From: DATBGZ01 sp963803115
GTDB taxonomy: Bacteria > Actinomycetota > Actinomycetes > Mycobacteriales > Micromonosporaceae
Assembly (NCBI GenBank): GCA_963803115.1
Contig: CAWDLN010000001.1
Span: 372,001-436,000 of the forward strand
Direction of reading: 5' to 3'
Length of the DNA stretch: 64,000 bases
The notes under the pieces were generated by a model. That model was not told the origin of the DNA. It saw only the letters and a program-made list of their open reading frames with translations, and did not search any database. The translations under genes and the position numbers were made by a program. Every line of letters starts with the position of its first letter. Position 1 is the first letter of the stretch. Below, piece by piece: positions 50,958 to 59,722 of this stretch.

Positions 50958-51950
50958 GTGGAGATCGTGCAGCGCTTCGGCGACGGAAGCCGGATCCTGG
51001 TCGCTGGCGGCGCCGGGTTCGTGCCGTCGCATGTGGTCGACCGGTTGCTGGAACGCGGCGCCTCGGTGGTCGTGATCGACAACTTCATCACCGGTGCCAA
51101 GGAGAACGTGGCGCAGCACGAGGGCAATCCGCGGTTCAGCCTGGTTGAGATCGACCTCGCCGACGGGTTGCCGACCGATGTGCCGGCGCTCGAGGGCCGC
51201 TTCGACGCGATCCTGCACCTTGCCTCTCCGGCGAGCCCGACCGACTTCCGCCGCTACGCGATCGAGATCCTGCGGATCAACGCGGTCGGCACGCTGCATT
51301 TGTTGGAGCGTTCGCAAGCCGACGGGGCGCGATTCCTCTTCGCGTCCACATCGGAGGCTTACGGTGATCCGCTGGTGCACCCGCAGCCGGAGACGTACTG
51401 GGGCAACGTCAACCCGGTCGGGGTTCGGTCGGTGTACGACGAATCGAAGCGGTTTGCCGAGGCGGCCACGATGGCCTACCACCGCGACCGCGGTACGGAT
51501 GTGGCGATCGTACGGATCTTCAACACGTACGGTCCGCGAATGGCGCTCGATGACGGGCGAGCCATTCCGACGTTCATTACCCAGGCCCTGCGTGGCGAGC
51601 CTGTGACCGTGCTCGGGACCGGCGAACAGACCCGATCCATCTGCTATGTCGACGATCTGGTGCGCGGCATCCTCGCGCTGCTGGACTCGAATGAGACCGG
51701 GCCCATCAACTGCGGCACTGAGCACGAGATATCGATGCGAGAGCTGGCGGACACCATCGTTGCGCTGGTCGGCAGTTCCTCGACAGTCGTGAATTTGCCC
51801 AAGGCGCCCGACGACCCAGAACGGCGGCGACCGGACCTCACCAGGGCCCGTGCACTGCTCGGGTACGCGCCGATTGTGTCGCCCAAGGAGGGGTTACGTC
51901 GTACTATCGCCTATTTCGCGGCCCGGCTGGGATTGCCCTCACCCGTCTGA
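50958..51950 (+). CDS. UDP-glucuronate decarboxylase-like SDR (NAD-dependent epimerase/dehydratase)
   Basis: A 330-residue extended SDR. The NAD loop is GGAGFVPSH (usually GGAGFIGSH), followed by VVVIDNFITGAKENVAQH, LHLASPASPTDFRRYAIEIL and STSEAYGDPLVHPQPETYWG. The active-site pair is Y-D-E-S-K, and RIFNTYGPRMALDDGR completes the signature. These are typical of UDP-xylose synthase/UDP-glucuronate decarboxylase. The product would be a pentose sugar nucleotide for cell-surface or exopolysaccharide glycans, which suits the LCP genes that follow. GTG 50958 was chosen as the family start. Confidence 0.85.
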   Translation: MEIVQRFGDGSRILVAGGAGFVPSHVVDRLLERGASVVVIDNFITGAKENVAQHEGNPRFSLVEIDLADGLPTDVPALEGRFDAILHLASPASPTDFRRYAIEILRINAVGTLHLLERSQADGARFLFASTSEAYGDPLVHPQPETYWGNVNPVGVRSVYDESKRFAEAATMAYHRDRGTDVAIVRIFNTYGPRMALDDGRAIPTFITQALRGEPVTVLGTGEQTRSICYVDDLVRGILALLDSNETGPINCGTEHEISMRELADTIVALVGSSSTVVNLPKAPDDPERRRPDLTRARALLGYAPIVSPKEGLRRTIAYFAARLGLPSPV

Positions 51951-52028
51951 CGCTCCCGTAGCACGACCGCGCAAGCCCGAGTTGCGGCGGACCCGGCCAG
52001 CATCGCCGTTGGTACGTACCCTTGGTTC

Positions 52029-53225
52029 ATGGCGAGCGAACCGCCGCATCTCGGCACATACCCGAACAACAGCGAGCCCGACCCCGGCCAACGATGGACT
52101 GGCCGGGCGCGCGTAGGTCCGCCGCCCGCAACTGCGTCGGTACGCCCTACGCCCACGTATTCGCCGGAGTACGCCCAGCCGCTCCCACCCCGGCAGGGGC
52201 CGCCGACCAAGGGCATCCGCCCTCGGTGGGGCCGGATCGCGCTGGTGTCGTTCGCGCTGCTCGCCTTGCTCGCCGGAAGCGGAATCCTGGTCAGCTACCT
52301 GTGGTTCAAGGGCGTCGACAACGGAATCAAGCGGGAGGACCCGTTCGCTCAGCTGGAGGGCCGGCCGCCGAAGGTCGCTGACGGGTCACTGAACATCCTG
52401 ATGCTCGGTTCGGACTCGCGCGATCCGGAGTACGCCAGCGACGGTGTGGCCGGCGAGCGGGCCGACACGATCGTGATCATGCACATCCCGGCGAGCCATG
52501 ACCGGGCGTACTTGGTATCGATCCCCCGCGACACGTGGGTACACATACCAAAAAGCCAGGACGGTCAGAATGGCGACACTATGGCCAAAGTCAACGCGGC
52601 CTTTGCGTGGGGTGGCATGCAGTTGATGGTGCAAACCGTCGAGGAGTTCACGGGAGTCCGGATGGACCATGTGGCACTCATCGACTTCGGTGGATTTGTT
52701 AAAACGACCGACGCGGTCGGCGGCGTAGACATGACGGTGGACCAAACCATCACGTCGATCCACCCGCCGCACCGGAAGTTCGAAGCCGGGCCGCATCATT
52801 TCAACGGCGCAGAGGCGCTGGACTATGTGCGCCAGCGCTACCAGTTCGCCAATGGTGACTTCACCCGCATCAAGCACCAGCAGATGTTCCTGAAAGCCTT
52901 GCTGGACAAGGCCGTCAGCGTCGGTACGGTCACCAACATCGGCAGTCTCAGGGACTTCGTGAGTTCCGTCGCAAGTTCGATGACGGTCGATCGAGACTTC
53001 TCCCTGATCGACCTCGCCTGGCAGTTCCACAGCCTGCGCAGCGAGGACCTGACATTCCTGGTGAGCCCGAACAGCGGAACGGGGACGATCGGGGACCAGA
53101 GCGTCGTCCTCTCGGACAAGACGAACGCGCTCTCGTTCTACAACGCGATGGCGAACGACACGCTCGGCGACTGGATCACGCAGCACGGTACGGGTCAGGG
53201 AACCGGGACAAATACCGGCGGGTGA
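52029..53225 (+). CDS. LytR-CpsA-Psr (LCP) family glycopolymer transferase, copy 1
   Basis: A 398-residue protein. A Pro-rich cytoplasmic N-terminus (about 1-65) and one helix (IALVSFALLALLAGSGILVSY) precede the LCP domain. That domain has NILMLGSDSRD, RADTIVIMHIPASHDR, VSIPRDTWVHIP, KVNAAFAWGG and EALDYVRQRY, which together hold the arginines and aspartates that bind polyprenyl pyrophosphate. LCP enzymes attach secondary polymers such as arabinogalactan or teichoic acid to peptidoglycan. A Gly/Thr tail ends it. It is the most divergent of the three copies. Confidence 0.9.
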   Translation: MASEPPHLGTYPNNSEPDPGQRWTGRARVGPPPATASVRPTPTYSPEYAQPLPPRQGPPTKGIRPRWGRIALVSFALLALLAGSGILVSYLWFKGVDNGIKREDPFAQLEGRPPKVADGSLNILMLGSDSRDPEYASDGVAGERADTIVIMHIPASHDRAYLVSIPRDTWVHIPKSQDGQNGDTMAKVNAAFAWGGMQLMVQTVEEFTGVRMDHVALIDFGGFVKTTDAVGGVDMTVDQTITSIHPPHRKFEAGPHHFNGAEALDYVRQRYQFANGDFTRIKHQQMFLKALLDKAVSVGTVTNIGSLRDFVSSVASSMTVDRDFSLIDLAWQFHSLRSEDLTFLVSPNSGTGTIGDQSVVLSDKTNALSFYNAMANDTLGDWITQHGTGQGTGTNTGG

Positions 53226-53382
53226 TCATCAACTCCCTGGCACGGGTGACCCGATGCTCTACCCAACGGGTAAACTCACCGCGCGTGGGCCTCCCGCGCA
53301 GGTAGGTCCCCTGCCGTCCTTTGTGCCAGCAGGTCCGCCGGAGCCCCCGGGCGCGGATGCTGCGCCACCCCCGAGGAGCCGC

Positions 53383-54564
53383 ATGACGACGTATGCCGAT
53401 CCGGCGGCGAGAACCCATCGCCCCGGCTGGCCGGCCGACGAGCCGCCGCGTGCAAAGTCGCCGAAAAGGTCGAAGCCCCGAAAGCCGAAGATTGCGCCAC
53501 TATGGGCGAAACTCAGCATCATTTTTGGCTCGATCGTTATGGTCGGGAGCGGTCTCGCGGTCGTGGGCCCGAAGGTGCTCGCCGCGTGGGCCTTCAAGGA
53601 CATCGACCAGCCCTCGATTCTCGTCGATCCGCCTCAGAGCATCGACGGGCCGATCAACATCCTGCTGCTCGGTATGGACGAGCGAACCGGTGCCGAGGCC
53701 CAGGGCGCGATCCGGGCCGATTCGATCATTATCGTCCACATCCCGGCGTCCCACGATAAGGCCTTCCTCGTCTCGCTGCCCCGCGACGCCGAGGTAGCGA
53801 TCCCGCCCTACCCGCCGACGAACTTCCCGGGACAGAGTGCCGCCAAGATCAACGCGGCGTTCGCGATGGGCGCCACGAACAACGGAGCGCCCGACGGGAG
53901 TCCCGAAGGCCGCGCCCGGGGCGCCCAATTGACGGCGATGACCATCGAAAAGGTCGTACCGGGCGGCGGGCTCAAGTTCAATGCGGTGGCGATTCTGAAC
54001 TACGACGGTTTCCTCAGCATCCTCAAGGTGCTTGGTGGCGTCGATATGTGCGTGGATGAAGAGGTCTTCTCGATTCACTACGACCGCAACGGTCGTAGGG
54101 CTATCCCCGACCTCCCGGACGGCGTCGGCAAGCACTATCCGGTCGGCTGCTACCACATGGCGGACTGGGAGGCACTCGACTTCGCGCGGCAACGGCATCT
54201 TCCCGACGGTGACTACGGCCGACAGCGCCACCAGCAGCAGCTCATCAAGGCCATTCTCAAGAAGGCGACGACGATGGGTGTGCTGACCGATGTCTCCAAG
54301 TTGCTAGCCCTCCAGAAGGCCGCGGGCGACTTGCTGACCTTGGATCTTGGCGCCGTTCCGCCGGAAGAGTGGGTCTTTACGCTGAAGTCGCTCGGGTCGA
54401 ACGACCTAGTCATGATTAAGACCAACGGCGGTAAGTTCACTTCGGCGGGCGATGGCAATGAGCGGTTCTCCGAGGATTCTTTGAGTTTGCTCCGAGCTGT
54501 ATCGACCGACACGGTGATGGACTTCCTCGTGGCTCACCCCGACTGGGTCGCGACCGACAAATAG
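53383..54564 (+). CDS. LCP family glycopolymer transferase, copy 2
   Basis: A 393-residue protein from ATG 53383, which follows GAGGAG. A basic, Pro-rich N-terminus (KSPKRSKPRKPK) precedes one helix (LSIIFGSIVMVGSGLAVVG). The LCP motifs are NILLLGMDERTG, RADSIIIVHIPASHDK, VSLPRDAEVAIPPYPPTN and EALDFARQRH. A GLKFNAVAILNYDGF segment and two cysteines (DMCVDE, VGCYH) set copies 2 and 3 apart from copy 1. It shares its start MTTYADP and ending V-A-x-D-K with copy 3, so these two are recent duplicates. Confidence 0.9.
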   Translation: MTTYADPAARTHRPGWPADEPPRAKSPKRSKPRKPKIAPLWAKLSIIFGSIVMVGSGLAVVGPKVLAAWAFKDIDQPSILVDPPQSIDGPINILLLGMDERTGAEAQGAIRADSIIIVHIPASHDKAFLVSLPRDAEVAIPPYPPTNFPGQSAAKINAAFAMGATNNGAPDGSPEGRARGAQLTAMTIEKVVPGGGLKFNAVAILNYDGFLSILKVLGGVDMCVDEEVFSIHYDRNGRRAIPDLPDGVGKHYPVGCYHMADWEALDFARQRHLPDGDYGRQRHQQQLIKAILKKATTMGVLTDVSKLLALQKAAGDLLTLDLGAVPPEEWVFTLKSLGSNDLVMIKTNGGKFTSAGDGNERFSEDSLSLLRAVSTDTVMDFLVAHPDWVATDK

Positions 54565-54610
54565 CACCCGCAGCCCGAGCCCATGACCTGGGCTCAGGAC
54601 GAGGAGCAGG

Positions 54611-55807
54611 ATGACGACCTACGCCGACCCACCGCGGCCGGGCACGGGCGATCGCCCGCGGCGGCGCGACGATCGGCGACGTCCGCCGGCGAAGACCAAC
54701 ATGCTGAAAGACCCGTTGTGGGCCAAGCTCAGCATCATCTTCGGCGCGTTGGTCATGGTGATCAGCGGTCTCTCGGTCGTCGTGCCGAAGGTCGCCGCGG
54801 CGTGGTTCACCAGCGGCATCGCTCAGGTCAACGCAATCCCCGAGGAACTGCGCGGCACGGACATCTCAGGTCCGATCAACTTCCTGCTGCTCGGCATGGA
54901 CCTGCGCACGAGTGGTCCAGACGCCAAAGATCTGATCCGGGCCGATTCGATCATCCTCGTGCACATTCCGGCGACCCACGACCGCGTCTTCATGATCTCG
55001 ATGCCGCGCGATGCCCGCGTGAAGATCCCTCCGTACCCGGCAACCCACTTTCTCGGCGAGACGACCAAGCTCAACGCCGCCTTCGCGTTCGCCGCCGTCG
55101 GCCGGGATGGCAACCGGGATTCAAGCCCGGGCGGACGTGGGCGCGGCGCCGCCCTGACCATGCAGACGATTAGCGACCTGGTACCGGGCGGCCTCAGGTT
55201 CAGCGGCACCGCGATTATTGACTTCGACGGATTCAAAGACGTGCTTAACGCGATCGGCGGGGTCGACATGTGTGTCGACGTGGACACGCACTCAATCCGC
55301 TTCAAGCAGGACGGCACCGATCTCGGATACGACATGAGCGATGCCGACTCGCTGCGCATCGGAAAGCATTACCCGGTCGGCTGTTACCACATGCAGCCGT
55401 GGGAGGCCTTGGACTACTCCCGGCAGCGGCACAACCTTCCGAATGGCGACTACGACCGCCAGCGCCACCAGCAGCAGCTGTTGAAGGCGATCGTGAAGAA
55501 GGTAGCCAGCGCGGACACGCTCACGAACTTCAGTACCATACGCAATCTGCAGCAGGCGGCCGGCGACCTGCTCACGATGGACCTGGGGGGCAACAAGCTC
55601 GAGGACTGGGTGCTCACCATGTCGGCCCTGCGCGCCGACGACCTCGTCATGATCAAGACCAATGGTGGGAACTACAGCCCCATCGGTGACGAAACCAGTG
55701 ATGAGCGGCTATCCGACCAAACACTCGAGCTTCTCAAGAGCGTGCAGAATGACACCGTCTTCGATTTCCTTGCCTCGCATTCGGACTGGGTCGCGCCCGA
55801 CAAGTAA
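54611..55807 (+). CDS. LCP family glycopolymer transferase, copy 3
   Basis: A 398-residue protein. Its layout is as copy 2: MTTYADPPRPG start, basic N-terminus, helix (LSIIFGALVMVISGLSVVV), then NFLLLGMDLRTSG, RADSIILVHIPATHDR, ISMPRDARVKIPPYPATH and EALDYSRQRH. The conserved cysteines appear in DMCVDV and VGCYHM. It starts 46 bases after copy 2. The triplet suggests several acceptor polymers or redundancy. It follows the sugar-nucleotide SDR gene, which could supply a building block. Confidence 0.9.
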   Translation: MTTYADPPRPGTGDRPRRRDDRRRPPAKTNMLKDPLWAKLSIIFGALVMVISGLSVVVPKVAAAWFTSGIAQVNAIPEELRGTDISGPINFLLLGMDLRTSGPDAKDLIRADSIILVHIPATHDRVFMISMPRDARVKIPPYPATHFLGETTKLNAAFAFAAVGRDGNRDSSPGGRGRGAALTMQTISDLVPGGLRFSGTAIIDFDGFKDVLNAIGGVDMCVDVDTHSIRFKQDGTDLGYDMSDADSLRIGKHYPVGCYHMQPWEALDYSRQRHNLPNGDYDRQRHQQQLLKAIVKKVASADTLTNFSTIRNLQQAAGDLLTMDLGGNKLEDWVLTMSALRADDLVMIKTNGGNYSPIGDETSDERLSDQTLELLKSVQNDTVFDFLASHSDWVAPDK

Positions 55808-55840
55808 GGAACGCATGAGTCCCGTGCTATACAAGGCGTT

Positions 55841-56167
55841 GTGTTCGTACCGACCGTCACTGTGAGCGAGATCAGTGGCGACGCGTACCTGCTCGATGTC
55901 CGGGATTCTGACGAGTGGGACGCCGGTCACGCGCCCGAGGCGGTGCACCTGCCGATGATGGAGATCCCCGGTCGGGTCGACGAGCTTCCCGACGACCGCG
56001 ACATTGTCGTCGTGTGTCGGGTTGGATCTCGCTCGGCGCAGGTCGTGGCGTACTTGATGGCGCACGGTCGAGACCGGGTGGCCAACCTCGACGGCGGCAT
56101 GTTCGCCTGGCATGGCGCGGGCCGGCCCGTCGTGGGTGCCGACGGTTCCGTCGGCTATGTGCTGTGA
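55841..56167 (+). CDS. Rhodanese-like domain protein
   Basis: A 108-residue single-domain rhodanese. YLLDVRDSDEWDAGHAPEAV is the conserved entry motif, and the active-site cysteine is in VVVCRVGSRSAQV. It would transfer sulfane sulfur or act as a sulfur carrier. GTG 55841 is used. The stop overlaps the phosphodiesterase start (GTGA at 56164-56167). Confidence 0.88.
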   Translation: MFVPTVTVSEISGDAYLLDVRDSDEWDAGHAPEAVHLPMMEIPGRVDELPDDRDIVVVCRVGSRSAQVVAYLMAHGRDRVANLDGGMFAWHGAGRPVVGADGSVGYVL

Positions 56168-56943
56168 CGTTGGTTTTCGCCCACAGGGGTTCGTCCGCCG
56201 CACAGCCCGAGCACACGCTCGGCGCCTACGAGCTGGCGATCGCCGAGGGTGTGGACGGCCTCGAGTGTGACGTCCGGCTGACCCGAGACGGACACCTCGT
56301 CTGCATCCACGACGCTCAGGTCGACAGGACCAGCAACGGCCGCGGTCGGGTCGGCGCGATGACGCTGGCCGAGCTCGACCGGTTCGACTACTCGTCCTGG
56401 CGGCTACCGGATCGAGCCGGTCAAGTCGCCGGCATCCTCACTCTCGATCGGCTGATAGAGACGGCGCTCGCGGCGGGGCGTCCGCTGGAACTGCTCGTCG
56501 AGACAAAGCACCCGTCGCGATTCGGCGCGGCGGTCGAGGAGACGTTGGTATGGCTGCTGGCGAAGCACGGTCTGAATACGATCGCGGGCGCACGCGAGCG
56601 TGGCGTCGCGGTCACGGTCATGTCGTTCTCCCCCCTAGCGTTGCGCCGGATGCGGATTCTTTCGCCCGACGTGCCAACGGTGTTCCTGTTCGAGCTGGGA
56701 CCCCGGTCCGTGTGGGAGGGGCGGGCACCGTTCGGCGCCGATCTGTTGGGTCCGGGCATCAAGGCATTACGGAGCCGGCCTGAGGTGGTCCGGCGGGCCC
56801 ACGACCGGGGTCACGGGGTCTATGTATGGACGGTGAACGAGCCGCGCGACATCGACCTCACGCTTCAACTCGGGGTGGATGGGGTCATCACCGATCGGCC
56901 GGCGGATGTGTTGGCCGCGCTCGGTCGCACGCCGCCCCGCTAG
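56164..56943 (+). CDS. Glycerophosphodiester phosphodiesterase
   Basis: A 259-residue TIM-barrel enzyme. Catalytic motifs: FAHRGSSAAQPEHTLGAYE, DGLECDVRLTRDGHLVCIHD, ELLVETKHPSRFG, VMSFSPLALRRM and VYVWTVNEPRDI. It hydrolyses glycerophosphodiesters to glycerol-3-phosphate and an alcohol. No signal peptide, so cytoplasmic. GTG 56164 overlaps the rhodanese stop. A rare TTA codon lies in GIKALRSRP. Confidence 0.9.
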   Translation: MTLVFAHRGSSAAQPEHTLGAYELAIAEGVDGLECDVRLTRDGHLVCIHDAQVDRTSNGRGRVGAMTLAELDRFDYSSWRLPDRAGQVAGILTLDRLIETALAAGRPLELLVETKHPSRFGAAVEETLVWLLAKHGLNTIAGARERGVAVTVMSFSPLALRRMRILSPDVPTVFLFELGPRSVWEGRAPFGADLLGPGIKALRSRPEVVRRAHDRGHGVYVWTVNEPRDIDLTLQLGVDGVITDRPADVLAALGRTPPR

Positions 56944-56977
56944 CACGCGCCGCTGGCTGAGGCGTCAGACTCGGCGC

Positions 56978-58204
56978 ATGCCCATCGACTATCGGCGGCT
57001 ATTCGAAGGATTGAGCCAGGCCGTCGAGTTGGCTGAGCGGGGCGTGGCGGAGTTGGTGGCAATCGACGCGCTGGTCGCCACGGTCTACGACGCGAGCACG
57101 GCGGCCGGGGCTACCTACACCGAGTACGGCGTCGATGGCGGCCGGGTAGTGGTCGCTCACGGCACGCTGACGTGGGCGCTCGGCCAGCCCATTGGCGCCG
57201 ACTTCGTCGACCCGAACGCGATCGGGCAAGCCTGGGCTGGCCGCGTCGACACACTGCCGAACCCGGTGGCCGAACCGCTGCTCCATCGCGGGGTCGTGGC
57301 CATGGCGGGGCAGCCGGTGCACGCCGATGGGCGTGTCGTTGGCGCGATCCACCTGTACTTCGGCGAACTCGACGAGGAGATGTGGCCGCAGGCCGCCGGT
57401 TTGCTTGCGCTGGCCGGCGCGCTCGCCGGGCAAGTTCACGCGAGAGGCTTGACGGCACCCGTTCGGTCGCCGGTGGAGGAGGACGACCGCAATCTCTTTC
57501 TCGCTGTCGCCGGCCACGAGTTGCGCACGCCGGTCACCGTCATCAAGGGGTACGCCAGCCTGCTCGACGACCGCTGGGACGCGCTCGAGGAACACGACCG
57601 TCGAGCGGCGGCGGCGGTGCTCGCCCAGCGCGCGAACGACCTTGCCCGTCTGGTCGACCGACTGCTTGGTGCGACCGCGGGCGACGCGTCCGGCGGATGG
57701 CTTGTGCGGACCGTACCCTTTGATCCGCTCGACGCCCTGCTCAAGGCGACCGGAGACATGCCGGCCGAGCTACGGCGGGCGCTGCGACTCGAGCTGCCGA
57801 ACCGTCTGCCGCCAGCCTCGGGCGATCCGGTCATCCTTGGCTCTGTGGTGACGGAGCTCGTCATCAACGCGGTACGCGCGATTCCTGACGATGTCGGCCC
57901 GGCACCGTCCAGTGTGGACATTACTGCGGGCGCGGACGCCGATACCGTCTTTATCAGGGTGGCCGACCGCGGCGTCGGCATCGACCCGGCCGACGCGGAA
58001 AAGGCATTCGACCGGTTCTGGCGCCACCGGCGTGACCACGACGGCCGGGGCGGTGTCGGGTTGGGACTGTATCTTGTCAGACGGCTCGTGGAGCGACAAA
58101 ACGGATGGGTATCATTGCGTCCGCGCGATGGCGGCGGCACCATCGCCGAGGTGCGGCTGGCGCGGGCCGACGGCCGGTTCCGTCCCGCCGCTGGGGAGGC
58201 GTAG
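56978..58204 (+). CDS. GAF-domain sensor histidine kinase (orphan)
   Basis: A 408-residue soluble kinase without membrane helices. A GAF-like domain (about 35-160) is followed by the HisKA H-box FLAVAGHELRTPVTVIKG with histidine near 181. The HATPase domain has VVTELVINAVRAIP (N-box), VADRGVGIDP, AFDRFWRHRRD and GGVGLGLYLVRRL. No response regulator is adjacent; instead a small RsbW-like ATPase begins five bases later. The pair might signal through partner switching instead of classical phosphotransfer. That is inference. Confidence 0.85.
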   Translation: MPIDYRRLFEGLSQAVELAERGVAELVAIDALVATVYDASTAAGATYTEYGVDGGRVVVAHGTLTWALGQPIGADFVDPNAIGQAWAGRVDTLPNPVAEPLLHRGVVAMAGQPVHADGRVVGAIHLYFGELDEEMWPQAAGLLALAGALAGQVHARGLTAPVRSPVEEDDRNLFLAVAGHELRTPVTVIKGYASLLDDRWDALEEHDRRAAAAVLAQRANDLARLVDRLLGATAGDASGGWLVRTVPFDPLDALLKATGDMPAELRRALRLELPNRLPPASGDPVILGSVVTELVINAVRAIPDDVGPAPSSVDITAGADADTVFIRVADRGVGIDPADAEKAFDRFWRHRRDHDGRGGVGLGLYLVRRLVERQNGWVSLRPRDGGGTIAEVRLARADGRFRPAAGEA

Positions 58205-58208
58205 GCGC

Positions 58209-58631
58209 GTGTCGATGGCGATCCAGGAACATGCGTGGAGCATGTTGGTGCCCCATCACGCCAGCGGCGCCCGCCAAGCACGCCAACGACTCGCCGATCA
58301 CCTGCACGGACACATCCCACCGACGCTCGTCGCGGACGCCGTCGCCGTCGCGGCTGAGCTATTGGGCAACGCCGTACGGCATGCGGCACCGCTGCCGGGC
58401 GGGGTGATCCGGTTGGCCTGCCGGATGGGTACGGCCCTGCAGGATGCCTACGTTGAGCTTCGAGTTAGCGACGGCGGTTCACCGATGGTGCCGATCGAGC
58501 GATCCGCCAACCCGGACTCGGTCGATGGCCGTGGTCTGGCGATCGTTGCGGCACTGGCGCGATCGTGGGGCGTGGACCGCGAGGACGATGGCCAATGCGT
58601 CTGGGCCGAGCTGCGCTGCGCGACCGCGTAG
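58209..58631 (+). CDS. RsbW/SpoIIAB-like ATP-binding protein
   Basis: A 140-residue HATPase_c_2 protein of the anti-sigma-factor kinase type. Motifs: SGARQARQRLADHL, VAVAAELLGNAVRHA (N-box), VELRVSDGGSPMVP and SVDGRGLAIVAALAR. Such proteins usually bind a sigma factor or phosphorylate an STAS-domain antagonist. Neither partner is nearby. GTG 58209 follows GGGGAGG; an ATG two codons later is an alternative. It begins four bases after the kinase stop. Confidence 0.85.
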   Translation: MSMAIQEHAWSMLVPHHASGARQARQRLADHLHGHIPPTLVADAVAVAAELLGNAVRHAAPLPGGVIRLACRMGTALQDAYVELRVSDGGSPMVPIERSANPDSVDGRGLAIVAALARSWGVDREDDGQCVWAELRCATA

Positions 58632-58688
58632 ACGCCAAGTACGGGGTCTCGATCCGGCTGTAAGGCAAGCCGCCTAGGCTTGGCGGTC

Positions 58689-59573
58689 GTGAGTAAGCGA
58701 CGTCGCACCAGCGCACCCGCCGCCGCGAAGCAGGCGAGCAAACCGAAGGTCCGCGACATCTTCGTCGCCCGCCCGTTCGAAGGGCTGACCGACGAGGCCG
58801 ACTGGATTGCCCTGCGGGAACTGGTCCCAGCCGCAACTGCGCCGCTGCGGTTGTCCGAAAAGGTCGTCGCTGAACACGGCGAGCGTGACATCACGCTCAC
58901 CACCGTCCTGCCGTTGGCCTGGCCCGGACTCGTCAAGCCCGACGGTCGCATCTTCATCGGCCTGCAGCGGGGAACCCAGTCCGGAGACGTGAGTCGCGAT
59001 CTCGCGTTGACGTTGGAATTGGCGCTCGACGCGCCCCCCGGTGGCCCGGTTTCACTCCCCCCGTTGCCGGGGCTCGGGTCGCGGCTGCAGGACCTGCTCA
59101 GCAGTGACGGTCTGGCCATCACGTTGCGGAACGGGTTCGAGTTCTGGTTGGACGAGGACACGAACGACCCCGAGGTGAAGGCATCGCTGGAGCGGGCGAA
59201 TGCTTCGATTTTTCCCACCGAGAAGCTGGCCGCAGCCGCGGCGGCGTACTGGTGCCGGTTCCCGGAGAAGGCCCATGTTCGCTGGGTGCTCGCCGACAAC
59301 GAAGACAACGCGCTGGCCGCGCTGGCCCGGCTCTCCCGCGCGGGGGAGCTCACGCTCGGTCCCACCACCCGGTTTGCCGGGATGTTCCGCGCCCACGGTC
59401 TGCTGGTGCCGGTTTGGGACCTACCGCCCGAGCCAGACGCTGGTGAATGGGAGGAACCCGTGGCGGCGTTCGCCGAGCGGTACGCCACTGCCCGCGCCGC
59501 TGGTAGCGATCTCGATGCCGACGAGCGGCGAGCCCGGCAAGGTCTCCTCGGCCGCCAGATCACCTTGCGGTAA
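58689..59573 (+). CDS. DUF5926 family protein
   Basis: A 294-residue soluble protein. A Lys/Arg/Ala-rich start (VSKRRRTSAPAAAKQ) leads to RPFEGLTDEADWIALRELVP, the conserved opening of actinobacterial DUF5926, sometimes annotated as preprotein translocase SecA-related by its short basic start. DITLTTVLPLAWPGLVKPDG, FWLDEDTNDPEVKASLERAN and RFAGMFRAHGLLVPVWDLP follow. Function unknown; it is widely kept in Actinobacteria. GTG 58689 gives the usual N-terminus. Confidence 0.87.
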   Translation: MSKRRRTSAPAAAKQASKPKVRDIFVARPFEGLTDEADWIALRELVPAATAPLRLSEKVVAEHGERDITLTTVLPLAWPGLVKPDGRIFIGLQRGTQSGDVSRDLALTLELALDAPPGGPVSLPPLPGLGSRLQDLLSSDGLAITLRNGFEFWLDEDTNDPEVKASLERANASIFPTEKLAAAAAAYWCRFPEKAHVRWVLADNEDNALAALARLSRAGELTLGPTTRFAGMFRAHGLLVPVWDLPPEPDAGEWEEPVAAFAERYATARAAGSDLDADERRARQGLLGRQITLR

Positions 59574-59722
59574 TTCCGCACCCGTGTCATGCCGGGCGGT
59601 CATGGTGCCAGCGGTGAATGTGTTGAATCCGCTTCATTCATGTGCATCGGGTCACCGGCATCTATACATCGACCGCGCCCGACCCCTACCGTACGGGGAA
59701 CTCGGCACTTGGTGAGGTAATC

